Below are positions 34,929 to 43,485 of a stretch of 64,000 nt of DNA, piece after piece. The notes below the pieces were generated by a model. That model ran no database searches. It saw only the letters and a list, made by a program, of their open reading frames with translations, and was not told the DNA's origin. The stretch's first letter is position 1; each line of letters opens with the position of its first letter. The DNA is from Salegentibacter_A chungangensis (GTDB lineage: Bacteria; Bacteroidota; Bacteroidia; Flavobacteriales; Flavobacteriaceae), in assembly GCF_042678405.1 (NCBI RefSeq), contig NZ_JBHTLI010000001.1, forward strand, positions 372,001-436,000, in the 5' to 3' direction. The translations under genes and the position numbers were made by a program.

Positions 34929-34936
34929 TATTTTTG
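34929..34936 (+). promoter_or_regulatory. Putative -7 element, possibly giving a leaderless mRNA
   Basis: TATTTTTG matches TAnnTTTG exactly and ends only 5 nt before the ATG of the HU/SPOR gene at 34942. With a normal -7 to start-site distance, transcription would begin at or beside the A of the ATG. Confidence 0.5.
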
Positions 34937-34941
34937 CGCCA

Positions 34942-35874
34942 ATGAATATAGCTAACCACATCCAGGATTTACTTTACCGTTACGAATGCGTAATATTGCC
35001 GGGCTTTGGAGCCTTTCTTTCTCAAAAGGAATCGGCGTACATAGACCAGGAATCGCAGAACTTTTATCCACCTAAAAAGGTGGTTTCCTTTAACAGGCAA
35101 CTGCGTAAAAATGACGGACTTCTGGCAAATTATATCGCTCAGGCCGAAAAGATTTCCTACAAAGAAGCAACCCAAAAGATCTCAGCCTTTGTTGAGCAAA
35201 TCGAAAATTCCCTGGAAACCGAGAAGCAGGTAGAACTTGCAAATATCGGTACGCTATATTCAAATTCTGAAAATTCCATTCAGTTCGATCCTGCTGAAAA
35301 TGTGAACTACCTGACCGATTCTTTTGGTCTGTCAGGTTTCCAGGCAGAGATGGTTCAGCGCGAGGTGTACAAGAAACAGGTAGAAGAGCTTGAAGAAAAG
35401 ACCCCAATTCTTTTCACTCCTGAAAGAAGAAGGTCACGCTCTTACCTTAAGTATGCAGCCATAGGGCTTATCGCTCTTGGAGTGTCAGGTTTTGCCGGGC
35501 TCAATATTTACAGCAGCCAGGTGACCAAACACAATATCGCAGAGCAACAGGAAGCTGAAAGCCAGTTGCAGGAACAGATACAACAGGCAACTTTTGTTAT
35601 AGACAATCCGCTGCCTGCCGTAACCTTTAAGGTTGAAAAGCAATCGGGAAATTATCATATTGTGGCCGGAGCATTCAGAGTTGAAGAGAACGCTCTTAAA
35701 AAAGTAGATGAGCTCAAAGAAGAAGGCTACAAAGCAAGACACATCGGTGCTAATAAGTACGGCCTTCACCAGGTAGTATACGCCAGTCTTCAAACCCGAA
35801 GCGAAGCCCTGCAAATGCTGAGAGAGGTTAAAAGTTCCAACAGCGGGGCCTGGTTACTTGTACAGGAACTTTAA
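34942..35874 (+). CDS. HU-CCDC81-type domain protein with membrane helix and C-terminal SPOR domain
   Basis: Read from the ATG at 34942 (MNIANHIQDLLYRYECVILP), 310 residues; the frame is open further upstream but lacks a reason to start there. Residues 1-130 match the prokaryotic CCDC81-like HU domains: VILPGFGAFLSQKESAYID and later VELANIGTLYS, the GxF/GxL pattern of the HU fold. One membrane helix lies near residues 169-187 (YAAIGLIALGVSGFAGLNIY). The last 75 residues form a SPOR domain (YHIVAGAFRVEENALKKVDE) that should bind denuded peptidoglycan at division sites. Divergent from dprA. Confidence 0.88.
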   Translation: MNIANHIQDLLYRYECVILPGFGAFLSQKESAYIDQESQNFYPPKKVVSFNRQLRKNDGLLANYIAQAEKISYKEATQKISAFVEQIENSLETEKQVELANIGTLYSNSENSIQFDPAENVNYLTDSFGLSGFQAEMVQREVYKKQVEELEEKTPILFTPERRRSRSYLKYAAIGLIALGVSGFAGLNIYSSQVTKHNIAEQQEAESQLQEQIQQATFVIDNPLPAVTFKVEKQSGNYHIVAGAFRVEENALKKVDELKEEGYKARHIGANKYGLHQVVYASLQTRSEALQMLREVKSSNSGAWLLVQEL

Positions 35875-35908
35875 TAATTCTTTAAGCCTTAAATAGGCTG
35901 AAGCACCT

Positions 35909-35916
35909 TACTTTTG
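35909..35916 (+). promoter_or_regulatory. Putative -7 element of the thioesterase gene
   Basis: TACTTTTG matches TAnnTTTG exactly, 14 nt before the ATG at 35931. Confidence 0.45.
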
Positions 35917-35930
35917 CCGAAAATTGCAGA

Positions 35931-36443
35931 ATGGAAGCTAAATCTCCAAAAGAGTCCCGAACTACTTTAACAGATCTCGTATTACCCAGCGAGACCAATC
36001 CATTAAATAATCTTTTTGGAGGCGAATTACTCGCCCGTATGGACAGGGCCGCAAGTATTGCCGCCCGCCGTCATAGCCGCCGCATTGTGGTTACGGCATC
36101 TGTAAATCACGTTGCCTTTAATAAAGCTGTGCCTTTGGGAAGCGTGGTGACCGTTGAAGCCGCCGTTTCCAGAGCTTTTAAATCTTCTATGGAGATCTTT
36201 ATTGATGTTTGGGTGGAAGACCGGGAGAGCGGAAACAGAACGAAAGCGAACGAGGCTATTTATACCTTTGTTGCAGTAGATGAAACAGGGGCTCCTGTTA
36301 ACGTACCTCCATTAGCGCCGGAAACCGATCTCGAAAAAGAGCGATATGCCGCTGCCTTAAGACGTAAACAGTTAAGTCTTGTGCTTGCTGGTAAAATGGC
36401 GCCAAAAGACGCAACAGAGCTTAAAGCTTTGTTCGAGCAGTAA
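35931..36443 (+). CDS. Acyl-CoA thioesterase, hotdog fold (YciA/BFIT type)
   Basis: A 170-residue single-hotdog thioesterase that releases fatty acids from acyl-CoA. Seen: LVLPSETNPLNNLFGGELLARMDRAA, in which the first half carries the conserved Asn and Gly-Gly before the helix and the Asp, then VVTASVNHVAFNKAVPLGSVV and the helix-strand SSMEIFIDVWVEDRESGNR. This pattern matches YciA/BFIT family members; chain-length preference is not readable. It converges with the EnvC-like gene with a 6-nt gap and no clear terminator. Confidence 0.92.
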   Translation: MEAKSPKESRTTLTDLVLPSETNPLNNLFGGELLARMDRAASIAARRHSRRIVVTASVNHVAFNKAVPLGSVVTVEAAVSRAFKSSMEIFIDVWVEDRESGNRTKANEAIYTFVAVDETGAPVNVPPLAPETDLEKERYAAALRRKQLSLVLAGKMAPKDATELKALFEQ

Positions 36444-36449
36444 TTCAAT

Positions 36450-37676
36450 TTACATTTTATAGATCCAGTCAGCCGGATTCATCTTCTGGGTGTTCTTGAA
36501 CAACAGGAAGTGCAACGTGGTTTTGCCCGTGGTTCTGCTGGTTGCCACCTCTCCTATTTCCTGTTCGGTGCTTACTACATCTCCTTTTTTGACAAATACA
36601 TCAGAAAGGTTATTGTAAATGGTTATATAGTCTCCGTGGCGTAACATTACCGCCATATTGGCCCCTTTAACGGCCTGCACTTCACTAACAATCCCTTCGA
36701 ATACCGCACGGGCTTTTCCGCCTTTATCGGTGTCTATACGCACCCCATTATTGTTGATAGTTGCAGTTCTTACAATTGGGTGAGGCTGTTTCCCAAAACG
36801 CATCGTAACCACACCCGATCTTACCGGCCAGGGTAATCTTCCCTTATTTTTAACGAAATCTGCCGCAAGAGCCTTCGCTTCGGGGGTGAGTTCAAAAACG
36901 TCCCTCGAAGAAGATCCGCTAGCCTCATTAGCCTTGGCAATGGAAGCCCGGATCATTTCGTCTATTTGCTTGTCTATGGCGTTTATCTCTTTTTGTTTTT
37001 GTCTGATCTGGGCAGCAAACTGATTTTCTTTTTTCCTGATAGTAGACATTAACACCTCCTGATCCTTTTTGTTCTCTTCCAGTTCGGCCCTGGTCTTCCG
37101 GTTTTCGGCGATCAGTTTTTCTTTCGCTTCCTTTTGTTCGGCCAGGTCGGCATTGAGTTCCTGCAACTTCACGGTCCGGTTTTTAATTTCCTCCCCCTGC
37201 TGCTTCCGGTAATTGGTATATTGCTTCATATACTGCATCCTTTTATAGGCTTGTAAGAAGCTTTCAGAAGAAAGAAGGAACATTACACGGCTTTGCTGAG
37301 ATTTGCTCTTATAAGACTTCTCAATCATCCTGGCATAGTCCTCTTTAAGGGTTTCCAGCTCATTCCGGAGTCTTTTTATCTGGTTGGTGTTCGAAGATAT
37401 CTGGCGGGTAAGCAAATTCGCCTGTTGATTGGTCACCTTGATCAGGTTCTCGGTACTCCTGATTTGTTGCTGAAGATCTTCAACCTGAGTAAGTACCGAC
37501 TGTTCCCTTTTTTTGTTACTGCTTCTCAGGTCATTGATCCTTCGGATCTCTCGTTGCAGTTCCAGGCGTTTTTGCTCAAGCTCTTCCCTGTTGGTATTCT
37601 GGGCAAAGGCCGAAAAGCTGCTCAGGCAGATAAGGCTGGTAACGAATAGTAAGCTTAGATAATTCTTTTTAATCAT
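36450..37676 (-). CDS. EnvC-like murein hydrolase activator (degenerate M23/LytM domain)
   Basis: A 408-residue periplasmic protein with a signal peptide (about 1-25), a long coiled coil (about 27-250, rich in Glu, Gln, Arg and Lys) and a C-terminal LytM/M23 domain from about 280. The zinc-ligand motifs of active M23 peptidases are not kept: the HxxxD position reads NNNGVRIDTD and the HxH position reads ITIYNNLS. This is the condition of EnvC-type proteins, which activate amidases instead of cutting peptidoglycan. It overlaps the DUF4292 gene by 4 nt and ends the six-gene operon. Confidence 0.9.
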   Translation of the reverse strand: MIKKNYLSLLFVTSLICLSSFSAFAQNTNREELEQKRLELQREIRRINDLRSSNKKREQSVLTQVEDLQQQIRSTENLIKVTNQQANLLTRQISSNTNQIKRLRNELETLKEDYARMIEKSYKSKSQQSRVMFLLSSESFLQAYKRMQYMKQYTNYRKQQGEEIKNRTVKLQELNADLAEQKEAKEKLIAENRKTRAELEENKKDQEVLMSTIRKKENQFAAQIRQKQKEINAIDKQIDEMIRASIAKANEASGSSSRDVFELTPEAKALAADFVKNKGRLPWPVRSGVVTMRFGKQPHPIVRTATINNNGVRIDTDKGGKARAVFEGIVSEVQAVKGANMAVMLRHGDYITIYNNLSDVFVKKGDVVSTEQEIGEVATSRTTGKTTLHFLLFKNTQKMNPADWIYKM

Positions 37677-38443
37677 TTAGCGCTAATTTCATCATATCCT
37701 GACGGAATTTCAAACGGAAAATGTACATCTTCATCAAGTTCAACCGATCTGTAGGTGAGTTCTATATTGGTGCTTTTTCCTCCCTCATTGGCAATGATCT
37801 TGATCTCCTCCGGAAATAATTTTCCTGAAACCTTCTGGTAATCTGAATAGGTAATGGTCACACTGCGGTTTTCATTTTCCTGTGCCAGTTGCTGGGCTGA
37901 AGCCTTATAGGTTCCCGGGTTAAGCAGGAACATCTTTTTAACCTCTCCCTGGCTGGAAGGAAGGAACTGGTATCCTTTAGCGGAATTTGAAAGCTGATAT
38001 CTTTCGGTGCGCAGGTCATAGACCGCCTGGCCGATGAGCAGGTTCTGCAGTTTCTGGAAATCAAGCGGAGTTCCGAGCATTTCGCTAATCAGGCTGAAAT
38101 CCCCGTCAAAATAGGTCTTGCTTATTTTTTCGTAATAACTCACCTTTTCTGGGGTGATATAGGCCTTGGCCACAGGAAATCCCAGCACAGAGGCGCTCAT
38201 CCAGATGGCCTTATCTTTCTCCATTCTGAAACTAAGGTTCACAGACTGGGTTTTTTCGGCATCCTGATAAACCGCTCTCAGTTTACCTGTAAGTGTTTTA
38301 AACTGAATTTCATTATTATAATGCTGCTTGATCACATTGGCAGCTTCCGCATCTTTGGTGGCAATTTTCCTACCAGAGCGGCTGCTTCCACAGGAAACCA
38401 GCATTACAGCAATAAAAACTAAACCAATTATTTTCTTCATCAT
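37673..38443 (-). CDS. DUF4292 lipoprotein (LolB/LolA-like)
   Basis: A 256-residue lipoprotein with lipobox LVSC (Cys18). The body fits DUF4292, a Bacteroidota family with a fold like LolA/LolB lipoprotein carriers: FKTLTGKLRAVYQDAEKTQS, MEKDKAIWMSASVLGFPVAK and the ending SVELDEDVHFPFEIPSGYDE. A role in outer-membrane lipoprotein handling is plausible but inferred. It directly abuts the TPR gene and overlaps the EnvC-like gene by 4 nt. Confidence 0.87.
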   Translation of the reverse strand: MMKKIIGLVFIAVMLVSCGSSRSGRKIATKDAEAANVIKQHYNNEIQFKTLTGKLRAVYQDAEKTQSVNLSFRMEKDKAIWMSASVLGFPVAKAYITPEKVSYYEKISKTYFDGDFSLISEMLGTPLDFQKLQNLLIGQAVYDLRTERYQLSNSAKGYQFLPSSQGEVKKMFLLNPGTYKASAQQLAQENENRSVTITYSDYQKVSGKLFPEEIKIIANEGGKSTNIELTYRSVELDEDVHFPFEIPSGYDEISAK

Positions 38444-39820
38444 CTAATTCAATTCTTTTATAAGGTTTTCAGCTTTCTGCTGAAATTCTTTTGCCTTCTC
38501 TTCATTCTGAAGGCCCTGGTAACTTATGGCCAGCTGAGTATAGAAATCCAATTCGATCTTCTTGTCGTCAATCAGATAATCCAGGCCAAATGTAAGTATT
38601 TCTTCAGCTTCCTTATACTGCTGAAGCTTATTTAATGCTACACCTCTCAAAAGGTATACCATAGGCTGCGCCGGAAATATCTCCAGGGCGCTGGCACTCA
38701 ATTTTGCAGCGGCTTCATACTTCCCGAATTCAAGCTGCAACAAGAGGCTGTTCTTTAACAGGTCGAAATTCCCGGGATTTTCTTCCAGCCCCAGTTCAAA
38801 ATATTTTAAAGCGTCTTCCTTCTTATCGCTTTTAATGTAATACTGGCCTAACTGCTCATAAAGCCTGGGAGCATTCTCCCACTCCGAAAGTTTACGGCTC
38901 ACCTTCATCAGGTCTTCCTGAAATTCCGGATGATCATTGACAAAAAGTAAAAAGTCATTCAAAACCCTGTATTTCGAATCGGTATCAATCTCTTCGCTTT
39001 CAAAAACGATCATCATAGAATTAACCGCTTCTTTTGGCTGTTTATTGTTCAGGTAAAATTTATAAAGCGCAAGGTGTACCAGTTGTGAGCCGGGGTTTAT
39101 TTCCAGCAGCTCCTTTGCGGCTTTAAAAGCCTCTTCTTCATTTCTCTGCTCGCTATAGATGTAAATAAGGTTCAGGTAGTTTTGCTCATTTTCGGGATCT
39201 CTGCTGATATCCTCTTCCAGCCGCTCAATTTGAGCATCGGTATTATTTGTGCGCGCATAAATTTGCCGGCGCATTGTATTCCGGTAGCTGCTATTTCCCT
39301 CCTTTTTATCAAGCTCGTCCAGTACTTTCAAGGCCTTGTCATACTGCTCACTTAGCATATATAAATTTGCGAGATCCTCGGTATAGCTGCTGTCAAGATT
39401 AATGAGCTCTTCAATAATGGTAATTGCCTTAGGAAAATCTCCTGCTTCCCGATGCGTTTTAAAAAGCTCGGTGAGTATAACCTCTCTTTTTGGATCCAGC
39501 TTTCGGGCCTTTTCAAAATTATCGACTGCCAGATCGTAGTTCTCAAGGGCCTTATAATTTTTGCCCAGTTCAAAGTAAACCACGGCATTTTCAGGCTCGA
39601 GTTTCCTACAGGTTTCAAGGGCCGTGATAGCCTTTTCATAATTCTCGATCCCTTTCTGTTTAAGGGCTTCAAAGAAATTCTCCTGAAATGCGTCGGTGAC
39701 GTTTCCCAAATCATCCTGATTCACTTCCTTCGAGATCGCTTCTTTCTCCTGGGCAAAAATGCCTGGAGAGAGCCAGGAGCATCCCGAAAGAGCGATTGCT
39801 ATAATGAAAGTTTTTTTCAT
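38444..39820 (-). CDS. Tetratricopeptide-repeat envelope protein
   Basis: A 458-residue protein made almost wholly of TPR helices. The N-terminus is an export signal; either a lipoprotein lipobox (LSGC, Cys14) or cleavage after IFAQ is possible. Repeats such as AVVYFELGKNYKALENYDLA, YYIKSDKKEDALKYFELGLE and YLLRGVALNKLQQYKEAEEI are visible; about ten units cover residues 60-450. TPR arrays serve as protein-binding scaffolds; the partner is unknown. Placed between the nucleotidyltransferase and the DUF4292/EnvC genes. Confidence 0.87.
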   Translation of the reverse strand: MKKTFIIAIALSGCSWLSPGIFAQEKEAISKEVNQDDLGNVTDAFQENFFEALKQKGIENYEKAITALETCRKLEPENAVVYFELGKNYKALENYDLAVDNFEKARKLDPKREVILTELFKTHREAGDFPKAITIIEELINLDSSYTEDLANLYMLSEQYDKALKVLDELDKKEGNSSYRNTMRRQIYARTNNTDAQIERLEEDISRDPENEQNYLNLIYIYSEQRNEEEAFKAAKELLEINPGSQLVHLALYKFYLNNKQPKEAVNSMMIVFESEEIDTDSKYRVLNDFLLFVNDHPEFQEDLMKVSRKLSEWENAPRLYEQLGQYYIKSDKKEDALKYFELGLEENPGNFDLLKNSLLLQLEFGKYEAAAKLSASALEIFPAQPMVYLLRGVALNKLQQYKEAEEILTFGLDYLIDDKKIELDFYTQLAISYQGLQNEEKAKEFQQKAENLIKELN

Positions 39821-39856
39821 TTTAAGATGATTTGAGAAACTTCAGTTCCCGAACTT

Positions 39857-40867
39857 TTATTCCAAAACCGAATAATCGCCGATACTGATCTGGGTAAACT
39901 CCCCGTCAAACTTCGCGTGGTTCCCGATCATAGCATTATCCAGTTTTGCATTCTTTATAACCGATTCATTCTGAATCAGGCTGTTCTTTATAGTTGAATT
40001 CTCAATTTTTGTGCCGTTTCCAACAGATACGTTAGGACCTATCTTGGCATTGATCAATTCTACGTCTTCTCCAATGAAGCAAGGTTCGGTAATTTCAGAA
40101 TCCTTGATCTTCACAGAATCGGAGATCAGCTTCTCGCCGTCCTTATGCAGAAAGTTAAGCATTCTTCCGTTTGTCTCAACGGTTACGTTTTTATTTCCGC
40201 AGTCCATCCATTCATCAACCTTCCCGGGAACGAACTTCATTCCTTTGCTCTTCATTGCTTCGATCCCGTCATTTATCTGGTATTCGCCGCCACGAAGCAG
40301 GTTCTTATCAAGCACTTCCTGAAGTTCATTCTTAAGCACCGCAACATCCTTAAAGTAGTAGATCCCGATAACCGCAAGGTCTGAAACAAAATCCTTAGGC
40401 TTCTCCACAAGATCTGTGATCTGGCGCTTCTCATTCAGCTTAACCACTCCGTAAGCACTTGGGTTTTCTACCTGTTTTACCCATATCACCCCGTCAGCTT
40501 CTTTATCAAGGGTGAAATCAGCTTTAAAAAGTGTATCGGCATAAGCGATCACCGCCGGGCCGCTAAGGGAGTCCTTGGCACACATAATCGCATGACCGGT
40601 CCCCAGGGCTTTATCCTGGTAATAAATTGTTCCTTTAGCACCTAAACTCTCGGCGATCCCTTTCAGGTCTTTTTCCACCTGTTCGCCAAAATCTTCTCCT
40701 ATAACAAAGGCCACTTCATCTATCTTTTCGTCAAGGACCTTAGCTATATCTTCAACCAAACGGTGAACTATTGGTTTCCCGGCAATAGGAATTAAAGGTT
40801 TTGGAACTGTTAAGGTATGAGGACGAAGCCTTGATCCGCGGCCCGCCATTGGTACAATAATCTTCAT
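39857..40867 (-). CDS. Sugar-phosphate nucleotidyltransferase with beta-helix tail
   Basis: A 336-residue nucleotidyltransferase. The nucleotide-binding signature IVPMAGRGSRLRPHTLTVPK and the following KPLIPIAGKPIVH define the family; VIAYADTLF holds the metal-binding Asp and GVIWVKQVENPSAYGVV the product site. From about residue 245 hexapeptide-like repeats form a left-handed beta-helix (IGEDVELINAKIGPNVSVG). It activates a sugar-1-phosphate for envelope polysaccharide, but whether glucose or mannose and dTTP, UTP or GTP cannot be read. It sits 36 nt before the TPR gene. Confidence 0.88.
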   Translation of the reverse strand: MKIIVPMAGRGSRLRPHTLTVPKPLIPIAGKPIVHRLVEDIAKVLDEKIDEVAFVIGEDFGEQVEKDLKGIAESLGAKGTIYYQDKALGTGHAIMCAKDSLSGPAVIAYADTLFKADFTLDKEADGVIWVKQVENPSAYGVVKLNEKRQITDLVEKPKDFVSDLAVIGIYYFKDVAVLKNELQEVLDKNLLRGGEYQINDGIEAMKSKGMKFVPGKVDEWMDCGNKNVTVETNGRMLNFLHKDGEKLISDSVKIKDSEITEPCFIGEDVELINAKIGPNVSVGNGTKIENSTIKNSLIQNESVIKNAKLDNAMIGNHAKFDGEFTQISIGDYSVLE

Positions 40868-40977
40868 TTAACTTGTTTTTGATTTTGCGAGATCACAGGG
40901 AGCCTATTTGTTTTCTCCTGACAGATCTCTTTATTTAATAATTAATTTTCCGCACGATTGACCTCTTGGTCAAAAAT

Positions 40978-41412
40978 TTAATTTGTTCCGGTGCTCCCGA
41001 AACCTCCCGCTCCACGAACGGTCTCTTCCAGCACATCCACTTCTTCCCAGCTGATGTGCTCGTGTCTGGCAATAACCAACTGCGCTACACGCTCTCCATT
41101 CTCCACGGTAAATTCTTCATTGGAAAGGTTCACGAGTATAACACCTATCTCACCACGATAATCGGCATCTATCGTGCCAGGAGCATTCAAAACCGTTATT
41201 CCTTTCTTGGCCGCGAGGCCGCTGCGAGGTCTTACCTGGGCTTCATAGCCTACGGGAAGCTCAATGAATAAACCTGTTTTCACAATAGTTCTTTCCAGTG
41301 GTTTCAGGGTAACAGGCTCTTCAATACTGGCCCGAAGGTCCATCCCGGCGGAAGCTTCGGTTGCATAGTGTGGCAGATTATGCTCTGACTTGTTGATTAT
41401 TTTTATGGTCAT
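40978..41412 (-). CDS. dut: dUTP diphosphatase
   Basis: A 144-residue trimeric dUTPase that hydrolyses dUTP to dUMP. All five family motifs are present: AGMDLRAS, PRSGLAAKKG, GTIDADYRGEI, ERVAQLVI and the C-terminal RGAGGFGSTG that closes over the substrate. It overlaps the flippase gene by 4 nt. Confidence 0.97.
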   Translation of the reverse strand: MTIKIINKSEHNLPHYATEASAGMDLRASIEEPVTLKPLERTIVKTGLFIELPVGYEAQVRPRSGLAAKKGITVLNAPGTIDADYRGEIGVILVNLSNEEFTVENGERVAQLVIARHEHISWEEVDVLEETVRGAGGFGSTGTN

Positions 41413-42860
41413 TGTTTCAGAATTTGTTTGATTTCTTTTTGTTCATTAAAATATATTACCAACAGGAACAGTCCTATAAAAAAGACTCCTGCAATATAAT
41501 TTCCCCTGAAAAATACGAAGGAAATTAAAGAAATCCCGAGGGACAATAGCAGGTAAAAGCTTATTTTTTTAACGTTATAAGGTATGGGATAGTATTTTCT
41601 GCCTATCAAATAGGACAGCAGCATCATACTCCCGTATGCGGCAAGGGTTGCAATTGCCGAACCCATATAGCTTATCATCGGAATCAGCACAATATTCAGG
41701 ATAATGGTTATCCCGGCACCAACCACAGATATATATCCTCCCATTTTGGTCCTGTCGGTGATCTTATACCACACCGAAAGGTTGTGATAGATTCCCAGAA
41801 AAAGATTGGCGATAAGTATTATAGGAACTATATGCATCGCGTCCCAGTAAGTTTCGTTCTGAATGAGAATCACTTTAAGCAGGTCTATAAAAACGATCAC
41901 CCCAACCAGGATCAGGCAGCCAAAGACCACAAAATACTTGGTGATAAGTGCATACGTCTCTCTTGCATTCTTTGCTCCCGCGTGACTAAAGAAAAACGGT
42001 TCTATCCCGAGTCTGAAAGCAGTGGCAAAAAGGGTCATAAAAAGTGCCAGTTTATAACAGGCGGCGTAGGCCCCAATTTCAGCTTTAGCTATAGATTGGG
42101 GTAAAAGGTAATCCAGCATTATCCTGTCAAAGACTTCGTTGATGGAAAATGCAATCCCCGCAACAAGTACAGGCAGGGCATATCTCATCATAGATTTCCA
42201 GAGATCGGTATTGAAAATCGCCTTTATCCTCAGGTAGAAAGGGAACATCAGCATCAGGGTAACTCCACTGGCAATAAGATTGGCAATAAACACATAATTG
42301 ATCTCAAAACCGGGAACGTAAAGCGGTTGCAGAAATCTGAATTCCTTAGACCAGTCCTTAAGCAACAAAAGGAAAAAGACATTCAGCCCAAGGTTGATCG
42401 CCACATTCAGGATCTTAATGATGGCATATTTCACAGGACGTTCTGTAGCCCTTAGCCAGGCAAAGGGAATAATGACCAAAGCATCCAGAAGCAGTATCCA
42501 GATGACCAGTTTTATATATTCCAGGGGAATCCCGGTTATGCCTGCAATCCAGGACTGGGCCAGAAATGCCCCGGCAAAAAACAGTAAGGAGGAGGTGACC
42601 AGGGACCATCCGGCAGTACTCAGCACCTCTTCAGAATTCTCTTTCTTATTGTAAAACCTGAAAAAGGCGGTTTCCATCCCGTAGGCCAGGATCACATTAA
42701 AAAGCACGAAATAGGCAAAGATCACAGAGATCTCTCCATATTCCTCCTTGGGGAGCACTTGGGTGTAAAGCGGGACCAGCAAGAAGCTAAGCATTCGGGG
42801 CAACACAGTTGCCAGTCCGTAAATAAAAGTTTGCTTAAAAAGTTTTTGCAGTGTACTCAA
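41409..42860 (-). CDS. Wzx-like polysaccharide flippase (MOP superfamily)
   Basis: A 483-residue integral membrane protein with about 14 helices. The N-terminus LFKQTFIYGLATVLPRMLSF is the typical start of oligosaccharide/lipid-linked sugar flippases of the PST family, and LVPLYTQVLPKEEYGEISVI follows. It would move undecaprenyl-linked O-antigen or capsule repeats across the inner membrane. First gene of a packed operon with dut, nucleotidyltransferase, TPR, DUF4292 and EnvC-like genes. Confidence 0.88.
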   Translation of the reverse strand: MSTLQKLFKQTFIYGLATVLPRMLSFLLVPLYTQVLPKEEYGEISVIFAYFVLFNVILAYGMETAFFRFYNKKENSEEVLSTAGWSLVTSSLLFFAGAFLAQSWIAGITGIPLEYIKLVIWILLLDALVIIPFAWLRATERPVKYAIIKILNVAINLGLNVFFLLLLKDWSKEFRFLQPLYVPGFEINYVFIANLIASGVTLMLMFPFYLRIKAIFNTDLWKSMMRYALPVLVAGIAFSINEVFDRIMLDYLLPQSIAKAEIGAYAACYKLALFMTLFATAFRLGIEPFFFSHAGAKNARETYALITKYFVVFGCLILVGVIVFIDLLKVILIQNETYWDAMHIVPIILIANLFLGIYHNLSVWYKITDRTKMGGYISVVGAGITIILNIVLIPMISYMGSAIATLAAYGSMMLLSYLIGRKYYPIPYNVKKISFYLLLSLGISLISFVFFRGNYIAGVFFIGLFLLVIYFNEQKEIKQILKQ

Positions 42861-42875
42861 CAGGCCAGGGGCTTA

Positions 42876-42902
42876 ATAAAAGCTCCCGAAGATTTCGGGA
42901 GC
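42876..42902 (-). terminator. Rho-independent terminator after the 147-residue lipoprotein gene
   Basis: Perfect 9-bp stem GCTCCCGAA (42882-42890) with TTCGGGAGC (42894-42902) around a 3-nt loop; on the minus strand a T-rich stretch follows. It separates the lipoprotein gene from the flippase operon. Confidence 0.83.
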
Positions 42903-42917
42903 CGTAATGCTATAAAT

Positions 42918-43361
42918 TTAATTCTTTTCTGTAATTCCTGTCAACTTATAATACTTTGTTTTACCGGCCTGAGTAAAAACCAGGATCGCTTCATCCTTAT
43001 CGATCTCAAAAGGGCTTTTTTCCGGCTTCTGAGGCGCTTTATTCCCATATTCCTCTTTCGGGTCGTCACTCATCACAAAATCCCCCTGAGGCACTCCAAA
43101 ATTGGCCACATAAAGGTTAGGCTGCTCTTCATCCTGAGCAAGATCAGATTTCATCCCTTTAAAATATACGCTTTCCAGTTTCACGCGATTATCCTGAATC
43201 ACAGCCACAGGTATGTAGAGATTCACCCCGGAATCATCGGTAGAGAAATATACCTCCTGGAACTGTGCGGGAGCGCGTTCCTGAAGTTCTTTATTGCTGC
43301 CGCAGCCTGTTACAAGGCCTAAGAGCATCATACTGCTGAATAGAAAATAAACGTACTTCAT
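42918..43361 (-). CDS. Lipoprotein of unknown function
   Basis: A 147-residue lipoprotein: signal with lipobox VTGC (Cys20), then a mature beta-rich domain (YFSTDDSGVNLYIPVAVIQD and later DEAILVFTQAGKTKYYKLTG) with an acidic, Pro/Lys-rich linker in the middle. No family that I can name with confidence. It is a single-gene unit: terminators lie on both sides, and TACCTTTA at 43388-43381 (one mismatch to the -7 consensus) lies 19 nt before the ATG. Confidence 0.8.
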   Translation of the reverse strand: MKYVYFLFSSMMLLGLVTGCGSNKELQERAPAQFQEVYFSTDDSGVNLYIPVAVIQDNRVKLESVYFKGMKSDLAQDEEQPNLYVANFGVPQGDFVMSDDPKEEYGNKAPQKPEKSPFEIDKDEAILVFTQAGKTKYYKLTGITEKN

Positions 43362-43411
43362 AAGTTTGATCTTTCTTGTTTAAAGGTACAAAATCAAAAC
43401 ACATGCCAAAT

Positions 43412-43446
43412 AAAAAACCCGTAGGCTTAGTACGGGTCTTTTCTTT
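43412..43446 (-). terminator. Rho-independent terminator after atpG
   Basis: 7-bp stem ACCCGTA (43417-43423) with TACGGGT (43431-43437); on the minus strand it is followed by six Ts. Ends the ATP synthase operon. Confidence 0.82.
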
Positions 43447-43485
43447 TAAATCCTGCCGGTGACAGAATATTATGTGTTCTAATAA

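Noticed and set aside
40958..40973. Hairpin TTGACC-TCTT-GGTCAA after dut
   Set aside because: Considered as a terminator, but on the minus strand the T-run precedes the stem instead of following it, and the operon seems to continue.
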